From: Psychrobacter sp. JCM 18902
Lineage (GTDB): Bacteria; Pseudomonadota; Gammaproteobacteria; Pseudomonadales; Moraxellaceae
DNA length: 64,000 nt
Assembly (NCBI RefSeq): GCF_904846615.1
Contig: NZ_CAJHBK010000001.1
Span: 2,170,001 to 2,234,000, forward strand
Reading direction: 5' to 3'
Below the pieces are notes generated by a model, which was not told the DNA's origin, made no database searches, and worked only from the letters and a program-made list of their open reading frames with translations. Every line of letters begins with the position of its first letter. Position 1 is the first letter of the stretch. This document shows positions 17,149-27,932 of the stretch, piece by piece. The position numbers were made by a program, and so were the translations under genes.

Positions 17149-20100
17149 AAGTTAAGCTGACCTTTTGACCCAGTATGTGCTGGATTTTATTAAGTAGCTC
17201 TTGTTCTTGGAATGGCTTACCCATGTAATCATTCACACCAATTTCCAGTGCACGCTCACGATGCTTTTCACCTGTACGTGATGTGATCATGATGATTGGG
17301 ATATGTTGTAAGCGCTTGCTGTGTCTCACTTGAGTAGCCACCTCGAAACCATCCATGCGTGGCATCTCAATGTCGAGCAATATCATGTCTGGTATCATGT
17401 CTTGTAATATCTCAATCGCATCGATACCATCTTTTGCCACCGCCACAGTAAACCCTTGTCGTTCTAAGAAACGTGACGTCACTTTACGAACGGTAACAGA
17501 GTCATCAACCACTAAAATAGTAGACTTAAACTCTAAACGACTCCGTTTAGAATCAGCAGATTGCGAGATATTTTTGACCAACTGCGCATTACGCATCAAA
17601 GCAATCAGGTCTAAGATAAGCATTACTGAACCATCGCCCATGATAGTCGCTGCTGAAATACCTGGTAGATTCGATAACTGTTGTCCTAGAGGTTTGACCA
17701 CGACTTCAATACGTGACCCTGCAATCTGATCAACCTGCAATGCAATATTTTGTCCGCTACGATTCTTGATGATAATGAGTGGCAAACTGGTATTGGTATT
17801 AACGACCAGCTCATTCAGTTCATTGCCTGACAAAATCTCATTTAAATAACGCACTCGATAATCAACATCTTCAAAGTTCAACGTTGCATCGCCTGACTGG
17901 TAATAGTCATAAAGCTTCTCTGGATTAATCCGTACCACACGCTCAATCTGTACCAAAGGTATCGCATAATAGCGATCCGCGGCACGCACAACCAATGCAT
18001 CAGATACCGCAACCGTCAGTGGTAAACGCATCGTAAAGCGTGAGCCTTTACCCAGCTCTGAGACAACCGATACAGCACCACCTAATTGACGAATCTCGCT
18101 GATGACCACGTCCATGCCCACGCCACGTCCAGAAATCTGCGTTACTTGCTTACTGGTACTCAATCCAGCATGGAAAATATACTGCATGATATCAAGATCT
18201 GTTAGGCTGTTATCATTGGCATCAATCAAGCCTTGAGAAATGGCTTTGTTACGAACGGCTTCTACATCGATGCCGCGACCGTCATCTATTAACTGAATGA
18301 CAATCTCACTACCTTCTCGATTTACCTCAAGAGTAATGCGACCACTACGCTCTTTACCTGCTTTTAAACGCGTTGAGGTATTTTCGATACCATGATCGAC
18401 GGCGTTACGGAGCATATGTTCAAGCGGTGAAGTGATGCGCTCTAGAATGGTTCTATCCATCTCATCATCGGCATTGATGATCGTTAATTCGACAGATTTA
18501 TTCAGCTCATTGGCAGTTTGTCGTACGATACGCTCAAGACGTGGCGTTAAGCGCGTAAACGGCACCATACGTGAATTCATAAGCCCATCTTGTAACTCGG
18601 TCTGTGTACGAGACAGCTGTAATAAAAGGCTTTCACTGTCTCGTGTTTTTTCTAATAAAGTATGATTAATATCAATCAAATCTGAGGCTGACTCTGTCAA
18701 AGATTTGGATAACTGATTTAAAGAAGAATATTGATCCATCTCTAGAGGGTCAAACCCTTCGTGATTAATCAGCTCATCGTCTATCTGCGACAAGATCTGC
18801 GCCTCAAGCTCGATTTCCATTCGGCGTAACTGATCAGCCAAGCGCTGTACCGTAATACCCATATCTTCGATACTATTGGTCAAGCTACTCATGCCCATAT
18901 CGATACGAGCACGGTTGATGGCTGACTCACCAGACAGGTTAATCATATGCTCGATCAAACCACCTGAGATACGAATCATCTCATTATTATTGGCACTCTG
19001 ATCTTCCTCACCCGTACTGCTGAGCATAGAAGGCATCTCACTAATATCTTTTGCCAGATACTGTGAGTCTTGCTGTTCTCTAGCAATAAAGAGCGCTTCA
19101 TGCTGCGATTGTAGGGATTCTTTAGGAATTTGCTTTAGGCTGTCAGGATTTTTACTAAATTGCTGCAATGCCTCAATCAATAGCGCAGGCGTCGGTGGAT
19201 TGACATGTTGTCTAAGGATAGAGATCGCATCAGCAAGCCAGTCATGACTGGCAACCAGCAACTCCAATACTTTTTTGGTAGCAGGACGACGATTATCTAC
19301 AAAATCTGTATAAACCGATTCCATTTCATGTGCCAGATCAGCGATACCAGCTGCGGTGACCATTCGTGCGCCACCTTTGATGGTATGCAAATCACGCTGC
19401 AATGCCTGTAATGCTGTCGTATTATTGGTATCTTTTAAGAACAGTTGCAGATACTTATTACGATTGGTGAGCTCTTCAGCTTCTTCTAAAAACACCGACA
19501 ATATATCAGGATCTGGCAAACCATTCGCCCATGACTGTTTAATCATCATGTCTAGGCTCAAGGTATCCGATACGTCAGCGCTGAGGTGAGCGTTGTTAGT
19601 CACCCTGCTTTGTGCTTCAGGTTCGAAGTGGGTTTTTGGTATAGGTATGATTAGCTCTACCGTTTCTGGCAAGGCTTGGGCTTTTACAAACTGTTGTAGT
19701 TGCTCAATCAACGCTGAGGCAAAAAATGATTTTTTATGATTTACGATATGCAGTACTTGCAACGACATTGTGTCTTGCACTATTTGCATTATTTCAAGCC
19801 ATTGTGCTGTCGGTATTCTTCTATTTTCTACAAATGCTTCATAGACACTTTCAGCTTCATGGGTCAGATCACCAATACTACGAATACCTGCCATTCGCGC
19901 ACCACCTTTGATAGTGTGCAGATGGCGCTGTAAAACTTTTAGCGCATTTATATTGCTGATATCAGTACGCCACTTATTAAAACTCTCATCCAACGCAGCA
20001 TCGAGCTCTTGAGCTTCTTCTAAAAATATCTCTAATAGCTCAGCATCAGTATCAATAGATTCAAGCTGTAGCTCAGGTGCTGCAACGGCTCTCACGACAA

Positions 20101-23100
20101 AGATACCCTCATCACCATTGCTATCATCGTCTTGGTAAATACGTTGTAGATCTTCAATAACTTGTTGGTCAATCTTCAATGACGTGCTACCAGCCAATGC
20201 ATCGAACAAACCAACCAGTTGAGCATGTCCAGCGTGTAAAACCGCTTGGGTATCGATATTTCTTGCTGTATCAATATTATCTTTCAAATAGCCATAAGCG
20301 TGACCCAACTCATTGAGAATAGAGGTGAATTTTGGAAACGCTTCTGCTTTATTGGCTAAGTAAGCTATTTGCGATATTTGCTGCGATATATAGCCCTGAA
20401 CATGTGCTGTCTCAGAATGATTAAGTGCGTCATCTAACTCCCACTCAGCATCCAATAGTTCATCAATATTATTATCCAACAACTGCTCTATCGTTGGTTT
20501 GTTATCGGCCGTGATCTTATCATCGCTAATGACGTATTGCTCACCAAGCATGGCTTGCAATGAGGCTATGTCTTGCTGACTTTGTGCATCTTCGATCGAT
20601 ATATTTTGCGGCTGAACGTTTTGCTTGTAGTTGTTTAAATAACCGTCCATTAGCGTAGCAGACTTCGCCAATGCTTCTAGATGTTGAGCATTCATGGCAG
20701 TATCTTGCTGCTGCAGTAGCTCTAAGCTATGCTCTATCGTTGCGCTAACCTCGCTGATCGCTGCTAAAGCGCTAGAACCTGAAGCCCCTCGTAAGGTATG
20801 AAATGCGCGTACAATCTCATCCGTCACTTCAATATAAGACTGATCTTGATGCTCATCAACGAATTGGTCAATATCTTGCAACAGTCCTTCTGCTTCGTCG
20901 ATAAAAATCTCACAAAACATTTTTTCTTCTTCGCTTTGCGGTGCTAAATAAATAGGCGCTTCTGCTATCATTTCATTGACAGAATTAATCGTCTGCAGCG
21001 TGGTATCTATCGCTGCATTAAGATTATCTTGGGTCGGGCTATGCTCATCAATAGCAGGCGACAGTACTGACGCTTGTATGGTCTCATCCTCAGAACTATT
21101 TGATGCTTGCTCATACAAGGCAGAATAGCTAAATTCGTCCCCTTGCTGTTTGCTATAAGCATTGGCGCATGCGATCCATAAAGGCACCATCGCTGGATAA
21201 TTTTGGCTGTCATTTTCAAATACTGTTAGCATCGCAGGATAGGCAGCTAGCACATCAGCAATAAGCTGGCGCATATCTGCTGAGACAGTCACACTATGAT
21301 CCAAAATGCGATTAAGCATATTTTCTATAGCCCAAGCCAGCTCAGCCGTATAATTTGCACCGACCATACGACCGGAACCTTTTAAGGTATGGAACCCTCG
21401 ACGAATATCCACCAATCCGCTTAAGTCGGCTGGCAATAATCGCCAATCTTCATATAAAGGTACAATCTCAGCCAATACTTCATCAGCTTCTTCTAAAAAT
21501 ATCTCTTTAATATCAGGATCGGCATCATGAGCATCTGCCGATAGCTGCTCAGTTTCTTGCATAAAGGGTTTGAGTATCGCTGGAATATCAATAGCAGATA
21601 AGGAAGCAACAGCAGTGCTCTTTGTACTATCAGCAGTTGTCTCGTTTGACTCATTGCTCATGTCGAGAGCAGTTAGCAATTCAGCATCATCATCGAATGG
21701 AGGCGATAGTTCTAATGCTGAGTCTGAATCAGTAGTGACAGCATCTAATATGGTCAGCCCAGCATTGATAGGTTGCTGTGTCATGAGATTATGGCTTTGT
21801 AGAATAGTGATAGCAGGATCAAAGCTTGGAGATTGTTGCGCTTCAAAATCTATCACTAATGCTGGTAGCCGTTTTGCCGTATCCATCACCAGATTTACGA
21901 CGTCATCTGTGACAGGCAGCGTCTTATCTAACAGACGATTGAGCAGATTTTCGATTGACCATGCCATCTCGCTGATGCTAAAAGCCCCAACCATACGTCC
22001 TGATCCTTTTAAGGTATGGAACCCTCTACGCACTTCAGTGAGTGGGGTTAAATCCTTTGAATCTTGCTGCCAAATAGGTAAAAAGTCTTCTAAATCAGCA
22101 ATGACTTCCGTCACCTCTTCGATAAAGATGTCACGAATCTCTGCGTCCATCTCAAAATTATCAGGCTTAACTTGCTCACGAGCACGCGTTAATGCGTCAC
22201 TCTCCGTACTATCACCATCAGCCGTATCTTGCCCTACCACACGCTCATGATCTACATCAGTCAAAGCTTGGTTAGCAACATCATTTTGACTATTAGCAGG
22301 AGCAATCTCGCCACTATCATCGTAACGCAATACGTTGGTCGCTACGGATTTTTGGGTAAGGAAAGTGTCGCTAATCGTCTCTGGCGATGCAATATAATGA
22401 GTAAGAAGTTGGGCGGCAGTCGCAGTATACTCATTTGCCCGTATTAATAGCTGCTGGTCAAAAACCTGCTGTGCAAGGTAATCAAGCAACAATTCAATAG
22501 ACGTTAGCCCTTCAGCCAATGCCTGAGTCACATCCCAACTGAGTACGTCAATCTCATGAATGGTCAATTGTGTAAATATGCTTGCCATATCATTCATGGT
22601 TTGACGAATTGATGGCAATCCCATGTCGGTAAAAGCATCACCAATATAGGTAAAATCAGCAGAAATGGGCAGTAAGTCAATGTCTTGACGCTGTACATAT
22701 TCATGGAAGCTTTGTTTGACATCTTCTACCGCGATGCGCAGCTCACGTAAACTTCCACCAATGGAAGCCGTCGCAGGGCTTTCTTCCGACTGCGTTTCAA
22801 TAGCTTCAAACGTTGCAGACAATGTCGTAAAAGAAGCGGCGTCCCCTATTTTGAGAGATATCGTCTGTTCAGTATGATAGATAGCGTTATATAGCTCTTG
22901 AAGCTGACGCTCAATCTGCCATTGTTCTTGCGCAAATCCTGTTCCTGATGATAGAGCCTGCTCTATGTCTGTAACAATTGCATGTATTTGCGACACGTAA
23001 TAAGTCCAACCTCGACCTTCGAGTTGACTTTGTATTTTCTGTAAAGGAACGAGAAGCGTGTCTGGCTTATCCAAAGTAAAGATAAGTGTCTCAAGCTCAC

Positions 23101-24046
23101 TGAGTATACGTGGTAAAAAACGTGATCCCGTTGACGACGTTTGTGACAAATTATTTAGAAGTGACTGAGTGCGCTTGCTACTTTGAGCAAGGCTATTTAG
23201 TTCGATATACACTCTTATGATTAAGCTTCGAATAACGCTTGATGATAACTCAGCTTGCTGAGTGCGAGACTCTATTACTTGATCCAGCTGACTTAGCAAT
23301 GACGCATAATGCTCAGGTAATGGGGTGTCATTATGAGCAAGGTCATTTAGCCACAGTTCCGTTAAGTACCAAAGGCGTTGTAAGTCATCATGTTGAGTGG
23401 TCTGCCATAAGTATTGGCTGACTCTTTCTAATGTAGGCAATAAGGACGGTTGATTGGTATTGGCACTCAATAACGCTTGTACTTGCTGTCGCCAAACCAG
23501 TAATAATTGTTGATAGTGATAATCAGCTAAATGCGTCGCCGTTCTATTCGCCGGCATCATCACTTCGATGCTATTGATACCATCGATAATATGATCATCG
23601 ATAGCATGATTATTTAGATTCTTATGCTGAGTATTCGGCAAGCTGAACGAGATATCTGGTGCTATCCCTAGTTTCGATAGTGCTTGAGTAAGCTCCTCAG
23701 CAGCATTATCAATTAAAATGATGTTGTGATTACCCATACCTGCGTATTGATTCAACTCACGCTGTAGCAAGCGATGAGAAAACTGACCAATGCGGCGGTC
23801 GTTAGCAGAAATACGATCGCGACTACTCACGTCTGCCAGCAAGCTCAGTTTATTGGCAAGATCTGCTAATAAATTAAGGCGAATCATCGTTAGCGCGCCG
23901 CCAACCTGATGATAATGTTGCACCATCTGATCGTAATCAGTGCTATCAGCGTCTAACTGCCAGCCATCAGATATCTGTGATAATTGCTGATTAAACAGTG
24001 GTAATAACCACTCAAGCGTCACTATGTCATTGGGCTGGTTTTTCAT
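17138..24046 (-). CDS. chpA: ChpA, multi-Hpt hybrid histidine kinase of the Pil-Chp system
   Basis: 2302 residues, close to Pseudomonas ChpA (about 2470). The N-terminal about 560 residues carry degenerate Hpt-like helices, including HYHQVGGALTMI near 44-55. Five Hpt domains with clear phospho-histidines follow: H677 and H886 (FHTLKGSGRMVG), H1083 (FHTLRGASG), H1377 (LHTIKGGARMAG) and H1554 (LHTIKGGARMVT). Next come the dimerisation region, the CheA-type ATPase with N box LRNAVDHG (N1881) and glycine box DDGRGID, a CheW-like domain (about 2010-2160), and a C-terminal receiver with D2225 in LLDIEMPRMDG. It phosphorylates PilG and PilH to control pilus extension and retraction, and cAMP in Pseudomonas. 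Acidic low-complexity linkers separate the Hpt modules. Confidence 0.95.
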   Translation of the reverse strand: MKNQPNDIVTLEWLLPLFNQQLSQISDGWQLDADSTDYDQMVQHYHQVGGALTMIRLNLLADLANKLSLLADVSSRDRISANDRRIGQFSHRLLQRELNQYAGMGNHNIILIDNAAEELTQALSKLGIAPDISFSLPNTQHKNLNNHAIDDHIIDGINSIEVMMPANRTATHLADYHYQQLLLVWRQQVQALLSANTNQPSLLPTLERVSQYLWQTTQHDDLQRLWYLTELWLNDLAHNDTPLPEHYASLLSQLDQVIESRTQQAELSSSVIRSLIIRVYIELNSLAQSSKRTQSLLNNLSQTSSTGSRFLPRILSELETLIFTLDKPDTLLVPLQKIQSQLEGRGWTYYVSQIHAIVTDIEQALSSGTGFAQEQWQIERQLQELYNAIYHTEQTISLKIGDAASFTTLSATFEAIETQSEESPATASIGGSLRELRIAVEDVKQSFHEYVQRQDIDLLPISADFTYIGDAFTDMGLPSIRQTMNDMASIFTQLTIHEIDVLSWDVTQALAEGLTSIELLLDYLAQQVFDQQLLIRANEYTATAAQLLTHYIASPETISDTFLTQKSVATNVLRYDDSGEIAPANSQNDVANQALTDVDHERVVGQDTADGDSTESDALTRAREQVKPDNFEMDAEIRDIFIEEVTEVIADLEDFLPIWQQDSKDLTPLTEVRRGFHTLKGSGRMVGAFSISEMAWSIENLLNRLLDKTLPVTDDVVNLVMDTAKRLPALVIDFEAQQSPSFDPAITILQSHNLMTQQPINAGLTILDAVTTDSDSALELSPPFDDDAELLTALDMSNESNETTADSTKSTAVASLSAIDIPAILKPFMQETEQLSADAHDADPDIKEIFLEEADEVLAEIVPLYEDWRLLPADLSGLVDIRRGFHTLKGSGRMVGANYTAELAWAIENMLNRILDHSVTVSADMRQLIADVLAAYPAMLTVFENDSQNYPAMVPLWIACANAYSKQQGDEFSYSALYEQASNSSEDETIQASVLSPAIDEHSPTQDNLNAAIDTTLQTINSVNEMIAEAPIYLAPQSEEEKMFCEIFIDEAEGLLQDIDQFVDEHQDQSYIEVTDEIVRAFHTLRGASGSSALAAISEVSATIEHSLELLQQQDTAMNAQHLEALAKSATLMDGYLNNYKQNVQPQNISIEDAQSQQDIASLQAMLGEQYVISDDKITADNKPTIEQLLDNNIDELLDAEWELDDALNHSETAHVQGYISQQISQIAYLANKAEAFPKFTSILNELGHAYGYLKDNIDTARNIDTQAVLHAGHAQLVGLFDALAGSTSLKIDQQVIEDLQRIYQDDDSNGDEGIFVVRAVAAPELQLESIDTDAELLEIFLEEAQELDAALDESFNKWRTDISNINALKVLQRHLHTIKGGARMAGIRSIGDLTHEAESVYEAFVENRRIPTAQWLEIMQIVQDTMSLQVLHIVNHKKSFFASALIEQLQQFVKAQALPETVELIIPIPKTHFEPEAQSRVTNNAHLSADVSDTLSLDMMIKQSWANGLPDPDILSVFLEEAEELTNRNKYLQLFLKDTNNTTALQALQRDLHTIKGGARMVTAAGIADLAHEMESVYTDFVDNRRPATKKVLELLVASHDWLADAISILRQHVNPPTPALLIEALQQFSKNPDSLKQIPKESLQSQHEALFIAREQQDSQYLAKDISEMPSMLSSTGEEDQSANNNEMIRISGGLIEHMINLSGESAINRARIDMGMSSLTNSIEDMGITVQRLADQLRRMEIELEAQILSQIDDELINHEGFDPLEMDQYSSLNQLSKSLTESASDLIDINHTLLEKTRDSESLLLQLSRTQTELQDGLMNSRMVPFTRLTPRLERIVRQTANELNKSVELTIINADDEMDRTILERITSPLEHMLRNAVDHGIENTSTRLKAGKERSGRITLEVNREGSEIVIQLIDDGRGIDVEAVRNKAISQGLIDANDNSLTDLDIMQYIFHAGLSTSKQVTQISGRGVGMDVVISEIRQLGGAVSVVSELGKGSRFTMRLPLTVAVSDALVVRAADRYYAIPLVQIERVVRINPEKLYDYYQSGDATLNFEDVDYRVRYLNEILSGNELNELVVNTNTSLPLIIIKNRSGQNIALQVDQIAGSRIEVVVKPLGQQLSNLPGISAATIMGDGSVMLILDLIALMRNAQLVKNISQSADSKRSRLEFKSTILVVDDSVTVRKVTSRFLERQGFTVAVAKDGIDAIEILQDMIPDMILLDIEMPRMDGFEVATQVRHSKRLQHIPIIMITSRTGEKHRERALEIGVNDYMGKPFQEQELLNKIQHILGQKVSLTYEG

Positions 24047-24076
24047 AGGGTTATCCTAACTTGTCTAGGCACTAAT

Positions 24077-25069
24077 CTAGACATTAATTTTTTGCCACAC
24101 ATTAACCTGTGGGTGCGCAATACGGCGCATATTTGAAGGACGCCAAAACAACGCCTCACCTGGAGCCAATATAATATATCCACCTAACGCACACTGCTCT
24201 GATAGCCTTGCCAAAATATCACGCTGATCAAACTTGCGAAAATATAGCAGCATATTTTGACAAATAATGACATGCTGAAGGTGCGAATTGGGTGGTTTTT
24301 GCTCAATAATATTGTGTAAAGCGAAGCTAACATAGCGTCGTAACGTTGGCGCAATCTGCCAGTCTGCCTGAGTGCCAGTCATCGCCTTTTTTGCGGTAGA
24401 CACCTTATAAAAATGCGATTGACTGATATCACACTTAGCTCGCAATGGCTGAACGAACTGCTGGCACAGGTCTGGAATTAACGACTGCTGCCGCTTATCA
24501 TACTGCCCTAGTCGTGCTTTTGTAATGGCTTGTTGGCTGACATCTGTACCCAATATCGTATAATTAATCAATTGTTCAGAAGCCAAGCTCATCGCCAATG
24601 ACCATGTTTCTTGTCCACTGGCACAACCAACACTCCAAATGCGAAATAAATCATTAGCATCATTGTCGTGACCACGATCAGTACTAGTGGCAGTAAGCTG
24701 CTGGCGCTGATGCTGTAATGCACACTTTGTGACAAACTCGATAGAAGGCATATGACGAAAAAAACGACTTTCGTGAATCAGTACTTTATCCAATAACTGC
24801 TGGCGTATTTCATCATTCTTTGGTAGTTGACACCACAGCTTTCCAACTGTCAATCCATGTGATAATGCCGTGTGTTCAATCGCATTTATCAACCATTGCA
24901 GCTGGACATTGGGTAGAACGAAACCTATCTCTTGTTCTATATATCGCTGCCAATGCTGCACATCAAAACTGTCTGCCTGCAGCAAACCCTTAATCAACGA
25001 GGGCTTGATTGCTTTGATAGAATTGCTGTCTGGTTGAGTAAAATTATTCACGTCACCTGCTATAGTCAC
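24077..25069 (-). CDS. pilK: PilK, CheR-type chemoreceptor methyltransferase
   Basis: 330 residues. PilK should methylate glutamates of the PilJ receptor using SAM. The CheR SAM-binding motif is IWSVGCASGQETWSLAMSL at about 143-161. The acidic ILGTDVSQQAITKAR and the downstream VIICQNMLLYFRKFDQ correspond to the CheR D-x-S-x-x-A-L and C-R-N-x-L-I-Y-F motifs, with the usual Arg of C-R-N replaced by Gln. The N-terminal helical CheR domain is present. It starts with GTG at 25069. It lies between pilJ and chpA, as in Pseudomonas. Confidence 0.88.
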   Translation of the reverse strand: MTIAGDVNNFTQPDSNSIKAIKPSLIKGLLQADSFDVQHWQRYIEQEIGFVLPNVQLQWLINAIEHTALSHGLTVGKLWCQLPKNDEIRQQLLDKVLIHESRFFRHMPSIEFVTKCALQHQRQQLTATSTDRGHDNDANDLFRIWSVGCASGQETWSLAMSLASEQLINYTILGTDVSQQAITKARLGQYDKRQQSLIPDLCQQFVQPLRAKCDISQSHFYKVSTAKKAMTGTQADWQIAPTLRRYVSFALHNIIEQKPPNSHLQHVIICQNMLLYFRKFDQRDILARLSEQCALGGYIILAPGEALFWRPSNMRRIAHPQVNVWQKINV

Positions 25070-25163
25070 TGCTGCAAATCATCGTATATGCACAGCATAT
25101 TATTAACACATTAATTTAAAGACGGTCAGTGGTCTCACACCTACTTGACGTTAACACTTGTCA

Positions 25164-26576
25164 TTACACACTTGCTGATAACGCTTCTTCGGTGTCCAAC
25201 ATCTCGTTTTCTAGTAGCTCATCATCGTTCGATACTTTAAAACCAGTGACTGACTCTTGCAATGCTGCAGCCATTTCGCTCAGCTCACCAATAGAGCGCG
25301 CGGTTGCCATTGTGCCAGAAGAGGTTTGTGAGGTAATATCTTGAATAATATTCATCGTATGAGAGATGTGACCAGCAGATTCTGCCTGCTGCAAAGCGGC
25401 GTTTGAGATGTTTTGAATCAAGTCAGCCAAGGTATTAGAAACGCTCTGCACTTCTTCTAGCGCTTCACCAGCATCTTTTGCCAAGCGTGCACCGCGCACA
25501 ACTTCAGAGGTCGTCGATTCCATTGACATAACTGCTTCGTTGGTATCTGCCTGAATGGTTTTCACCAAGGTTTCAATCTGCTTGGTAGCGTTAGCTGAAC
25601 GCTCAGCAAGACGTTGGACTTCATCAGCAACGACCGCAAAGCCTCGACCGGCCTCACCTGCCATCGATGCCTGAATAGCAGCATTCAATGCCAAAACGTT
25701 GGTCTGGTCAGCAATATCATTAATCAAACCAACGATATCACCAATTTCTTGCGAAGACTCACCAAGACGCTTGATACGTTTTGAGGTCTCTTGAATCTGA
25801 TCACGAATCACGTTCATACCCTCAATAGAGCGCTGTACAACTTCCGCTCCATTATGAGAGATGGCTACTGAGCGCTGAGCAACAGTCGCTGATTCTGAAG
25901 CGTTGTTCGAAACTTGGTCAATCGATACTGTCATCTCATTAATAGCCGCCGATACACCAGCAATTTCTTGTGCTTGGTGCTCAGATGCTTCAGCAAGTTC
26001 GACTGCATTCATCTGTGTTTGGTCTGAAGACTGCGAAACGCGGTCAGCCGTGTTGTTAATCACCAAAACCAATTGACGTAATTGGTCAATCGCAAAGTTC
26101 ACTGAGTCAGCAATTGCCCCAGTAAAATCTTCTGATACGGTGGCATTAACGGTCAAATCACCTTCTGCTAAATCACCCAATTCATCAAGTAGACGTAGAA
26201 TAGCAATCTGGTTACGTTCGTTTTCTTCTTGAATTTGACGCGCTCGCTCAGATTCTGCTTCTGCTTCCTGACGACGACGCAAGGTTTCTTTTTCAATGAG
26301 TAGACGCTCTGATCCCCCACGCTGCTTCAGTAACTGATACAGCGCAAAGAGGATGCCTAATACCCCTACGACAAATATAAGCGCTGGTAAAGTAACGGAT
26401 TGGTTAAAATCAGCCAAGTACTGACTTACTGACGATAACGAATTGACCAACCAAATCAGGCAGGCCACACTTATTAGCACAAAAAACCCTAATAATAACT
26501 TCCACTTGCTATTAGCGTCCTTGCCATCTGTTGTATTGGTCGTACCAGCTACAGGTTTCTTTATAACATCACTCAT
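25164..26576 (-). CDS. pilJ: PilJ-like methyl-accepting chemoreceptor lacking a sensory ectodomain
   Basis: 470 residues, versus about 680 for Pseudomonas PilJ. TM1 (about 25-45, [18 protein letters not shown]) and TM2 (about 61-83) are joined by only about 16 residues ([16 protein letters not shown]), so the two periplasmic PilJ domains are absent. A charged helix (about 85-125), a HAMP-like segment ([18 protein letters not shown]) and the full signalling hairpin follow; the tip reads [19 protein letters not shown], then [18 protein letters not shown]. The ATG at 26576 follows AAGGA with 9-bp spacing; a TTG at 26594 is weaker. It should couple to ChpA through PilI. How it senses pili without the ectodomain is unclear. 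Confidence 0.9.
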   Translation of the reverse strand: MSDVIKKPVAGTTNTTDGKDANSKWKLLLGFFVLISVACLIWLVNSLSSVSQYLADFNQSVTLPALIFVVGVLGILFALYQLLKQRGGSERLLIEKETLRRRQEAEAESERARQIQEENERNQIAILRLLDELGDLAEGDLTVNATVSEDFTGAIADSVNFAIDQLRQLVLVINNTADRVSQSSDQTQMNAVELAEASEHQAQEIAGVSAAINEMTVSIDQVSNNASESATVAQRSVAISHNGAEVVQRSIEGMNVIRDQIQETSKRIKRLGESSQEIGDIVGLINDIADQTNVLALNAAIQASMAGEAGRGFAVVADEVQRLAERSANATKQIETLVKTIQADTNEAVMSMESTTSEVVRGARLAKDAGEALEEVQSVSNTLADLIQNISNAALQQAESAGHISHTMNIIQDITSQTSSGTMATARSIGELSEMAAALQESVTGFKVSNDDELLENEMLDTEEALSASV

Positions 26577-26753
26577 CGTACGTATTCCTTTCAAACAATC
26601 ATCAAAGTCTCATCGTGACTGACTTTGACAATCTTATTGTTATAAAAACAACAGTGATTAGCAAAGCCTGTATGAATACTGACACCCAACCGTATCATGT
26701 CATTCGCTATTATTTCGTCATCGTTATAGCAGCCAGATAGCTGTTATCGACTG

Positions 26754-27284
26754 CTATACTGCAGCATCGGTATACTGCAGGTCTTGTGCGAGCAGGCTTG
26801 GCATAAAAACATACCAATCTTGCTCATTTTTAAAGAACTTGCCGTGATTATAAGGAGCAAAGGGCGAATTAGGCTCTATAGCTTCTGCACGGTATTGATC
26901 ATGCGTAAATTGTTCAATCCCAATAACTTGATCCACTAACAGTCCTGAAAAGAGATTGTCATGTTCAATGACAATGACTTTGCGTTGGCTCATTTGCGTT
27001 AAACGACTAGGAACCTGTAAAAACTGAGACAAATCGGTGATTGGCAATAGGCGTCCGCGGATATTGGCGATGCCTAGCATCCAAGGCTTCACTAGAGGCA
27101 AGCTGGTATACTCTGGCATGGCCAATACTTCTGATACTTGACCCATCGGTGCAACTAACCGCTGTCCGCCAATCTCGAATACCACACCTTGCCAGTCATA
27201 CTCTTGTCCACCGCGGCGACCACTTTTGCGCGCGCGTGCCAAGTCTGCTAAACGCAGAAGCTCAATAAACCCTCTGGAAGCCAC
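26754..27284 (-). CDS. pilI: PilI, CheW-like coupling protein
   Basis: 176 residues with one CheW domain that links the PilJ receptor to the kinase ChpA. Typical CheW features: VVFEIGGQRLVAPMGQVSEV, then ANIRGRLLPITDLSQFLQ (the conserved N-x-R-G stretch) and VLVxxVxGI-like GLLVDQVIGIEQF. The start lies 3 bp beyond the pilH stop, so the two are probably translated together. A 177-bp gap follows before pilJ, containing a small ATAGCAG/CTGCTAT inverted repeat close to the stop. Confidence 0.92.
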   Translation of the reverse strand: MASRGFIELLRLADLARARKSGRRGGQEYDWQGVVFEIGGQRLVAPMGQVSEVLAMPEYTSLPLVKPWMLGIANIRGRLLPITDLSQFLQVPSRLTQMSQRKVIVIEHDNLFSGLLVDQVIGIEQFTHDQYRAEAIEPNSPFAPYNHGKFFKNEQDWYVFMPSLLAQDLQYTDAAV

Positions 27285-27287
27285 AAT

Positions 27288-27650
27288 CTACTCCATTACT
27301 TTACGAATGATATTAACCAATCCATTTTCGTCAACGGGCTTTGCCATATACTCTTTAGCGCCTTGGCGTTTTCCCCAAACTCGATCGGTTTCCTGATTTT
27401 TGGTACTGATCATAATCACTGGAATATGCGCGGTGGTCTTACCTCGAGTAATTTTGCGAGTGGCCTGAAAACCGTTCATCTCAGGCATAACCACGTCCAT
27501 TAAAATGACATCTGGTAAGTGATCAATGGCCATCTGGCAACCTTGCTCACCATTTATGGCCTCTAATACTTTAAAATTATGTCTGGCAAGCATGTCGCGA
27601 AATTTCGCCATCTCAGATGGTGAGTCGTCAATGACTAAAACTGTAGTCAT
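27288..27650 (-). CDS. pilH: PilH, single-domain response regulator
   Basis: 120 residues forming one receiver domain. The acidic pocket is D8-D9 in VLVIDDSPSEM, the phospho-acceptor is D52 in VILMDVVMPEMNG, and the lysine is in YMAKPVDENGL. In Pseudomonas PilH is a ChpA target that promotes retraction or acts as a phosphate sink opposing PilG. It lies directly upstream of pilI with a 3-bp gap. A 282-bp gap separates it from pilG and may hold an extra promoter. Confidence 0.93.
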   Translation of the reverse strand: MTTVLVIDDSPSEMAKFRDMLARHNFKVLEAINGEQGCQMAIDHLPDVILMDVVMPEMNGFQATRKITRGKTTAHIPVIMISTKNQETDRVWGKRQGAKEYMAKPVDENGLVNIIRKVME

Positions 27651-27932
27651 AGGAATTTCCTTTATTTTCGAAAGTATCCATAAGGATATGTTGTTATATT
27701 ATTGAGACAATCCGACTGAAAGTAGCACGCCAACCATAAATGGCAGGGCAACTCTCTTAACAGTTTCGATTAAATATTGAGCCGTTATTAGTAATATTTT
27801 ATCAATACTAAATCTCTTAACCGTAATGCCTAGCCTAATTTATCTGACTCTATATAAAGCATAGCTGTGCATAAATCATACCAACTTGTAAGACGATATT
27901 TAATGATATATCTACAAGCGGACTTATTTATA

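Noticed and set aside
21570..22250. A plus-strand open frame of 226 codons opposite chpA
   Set aside because: It lies fully antisense to the well-supported Hpt-rich chpA frame, has no ribosome site and no recognisable domain; Ser-rich translation is typical of a mirror frame.
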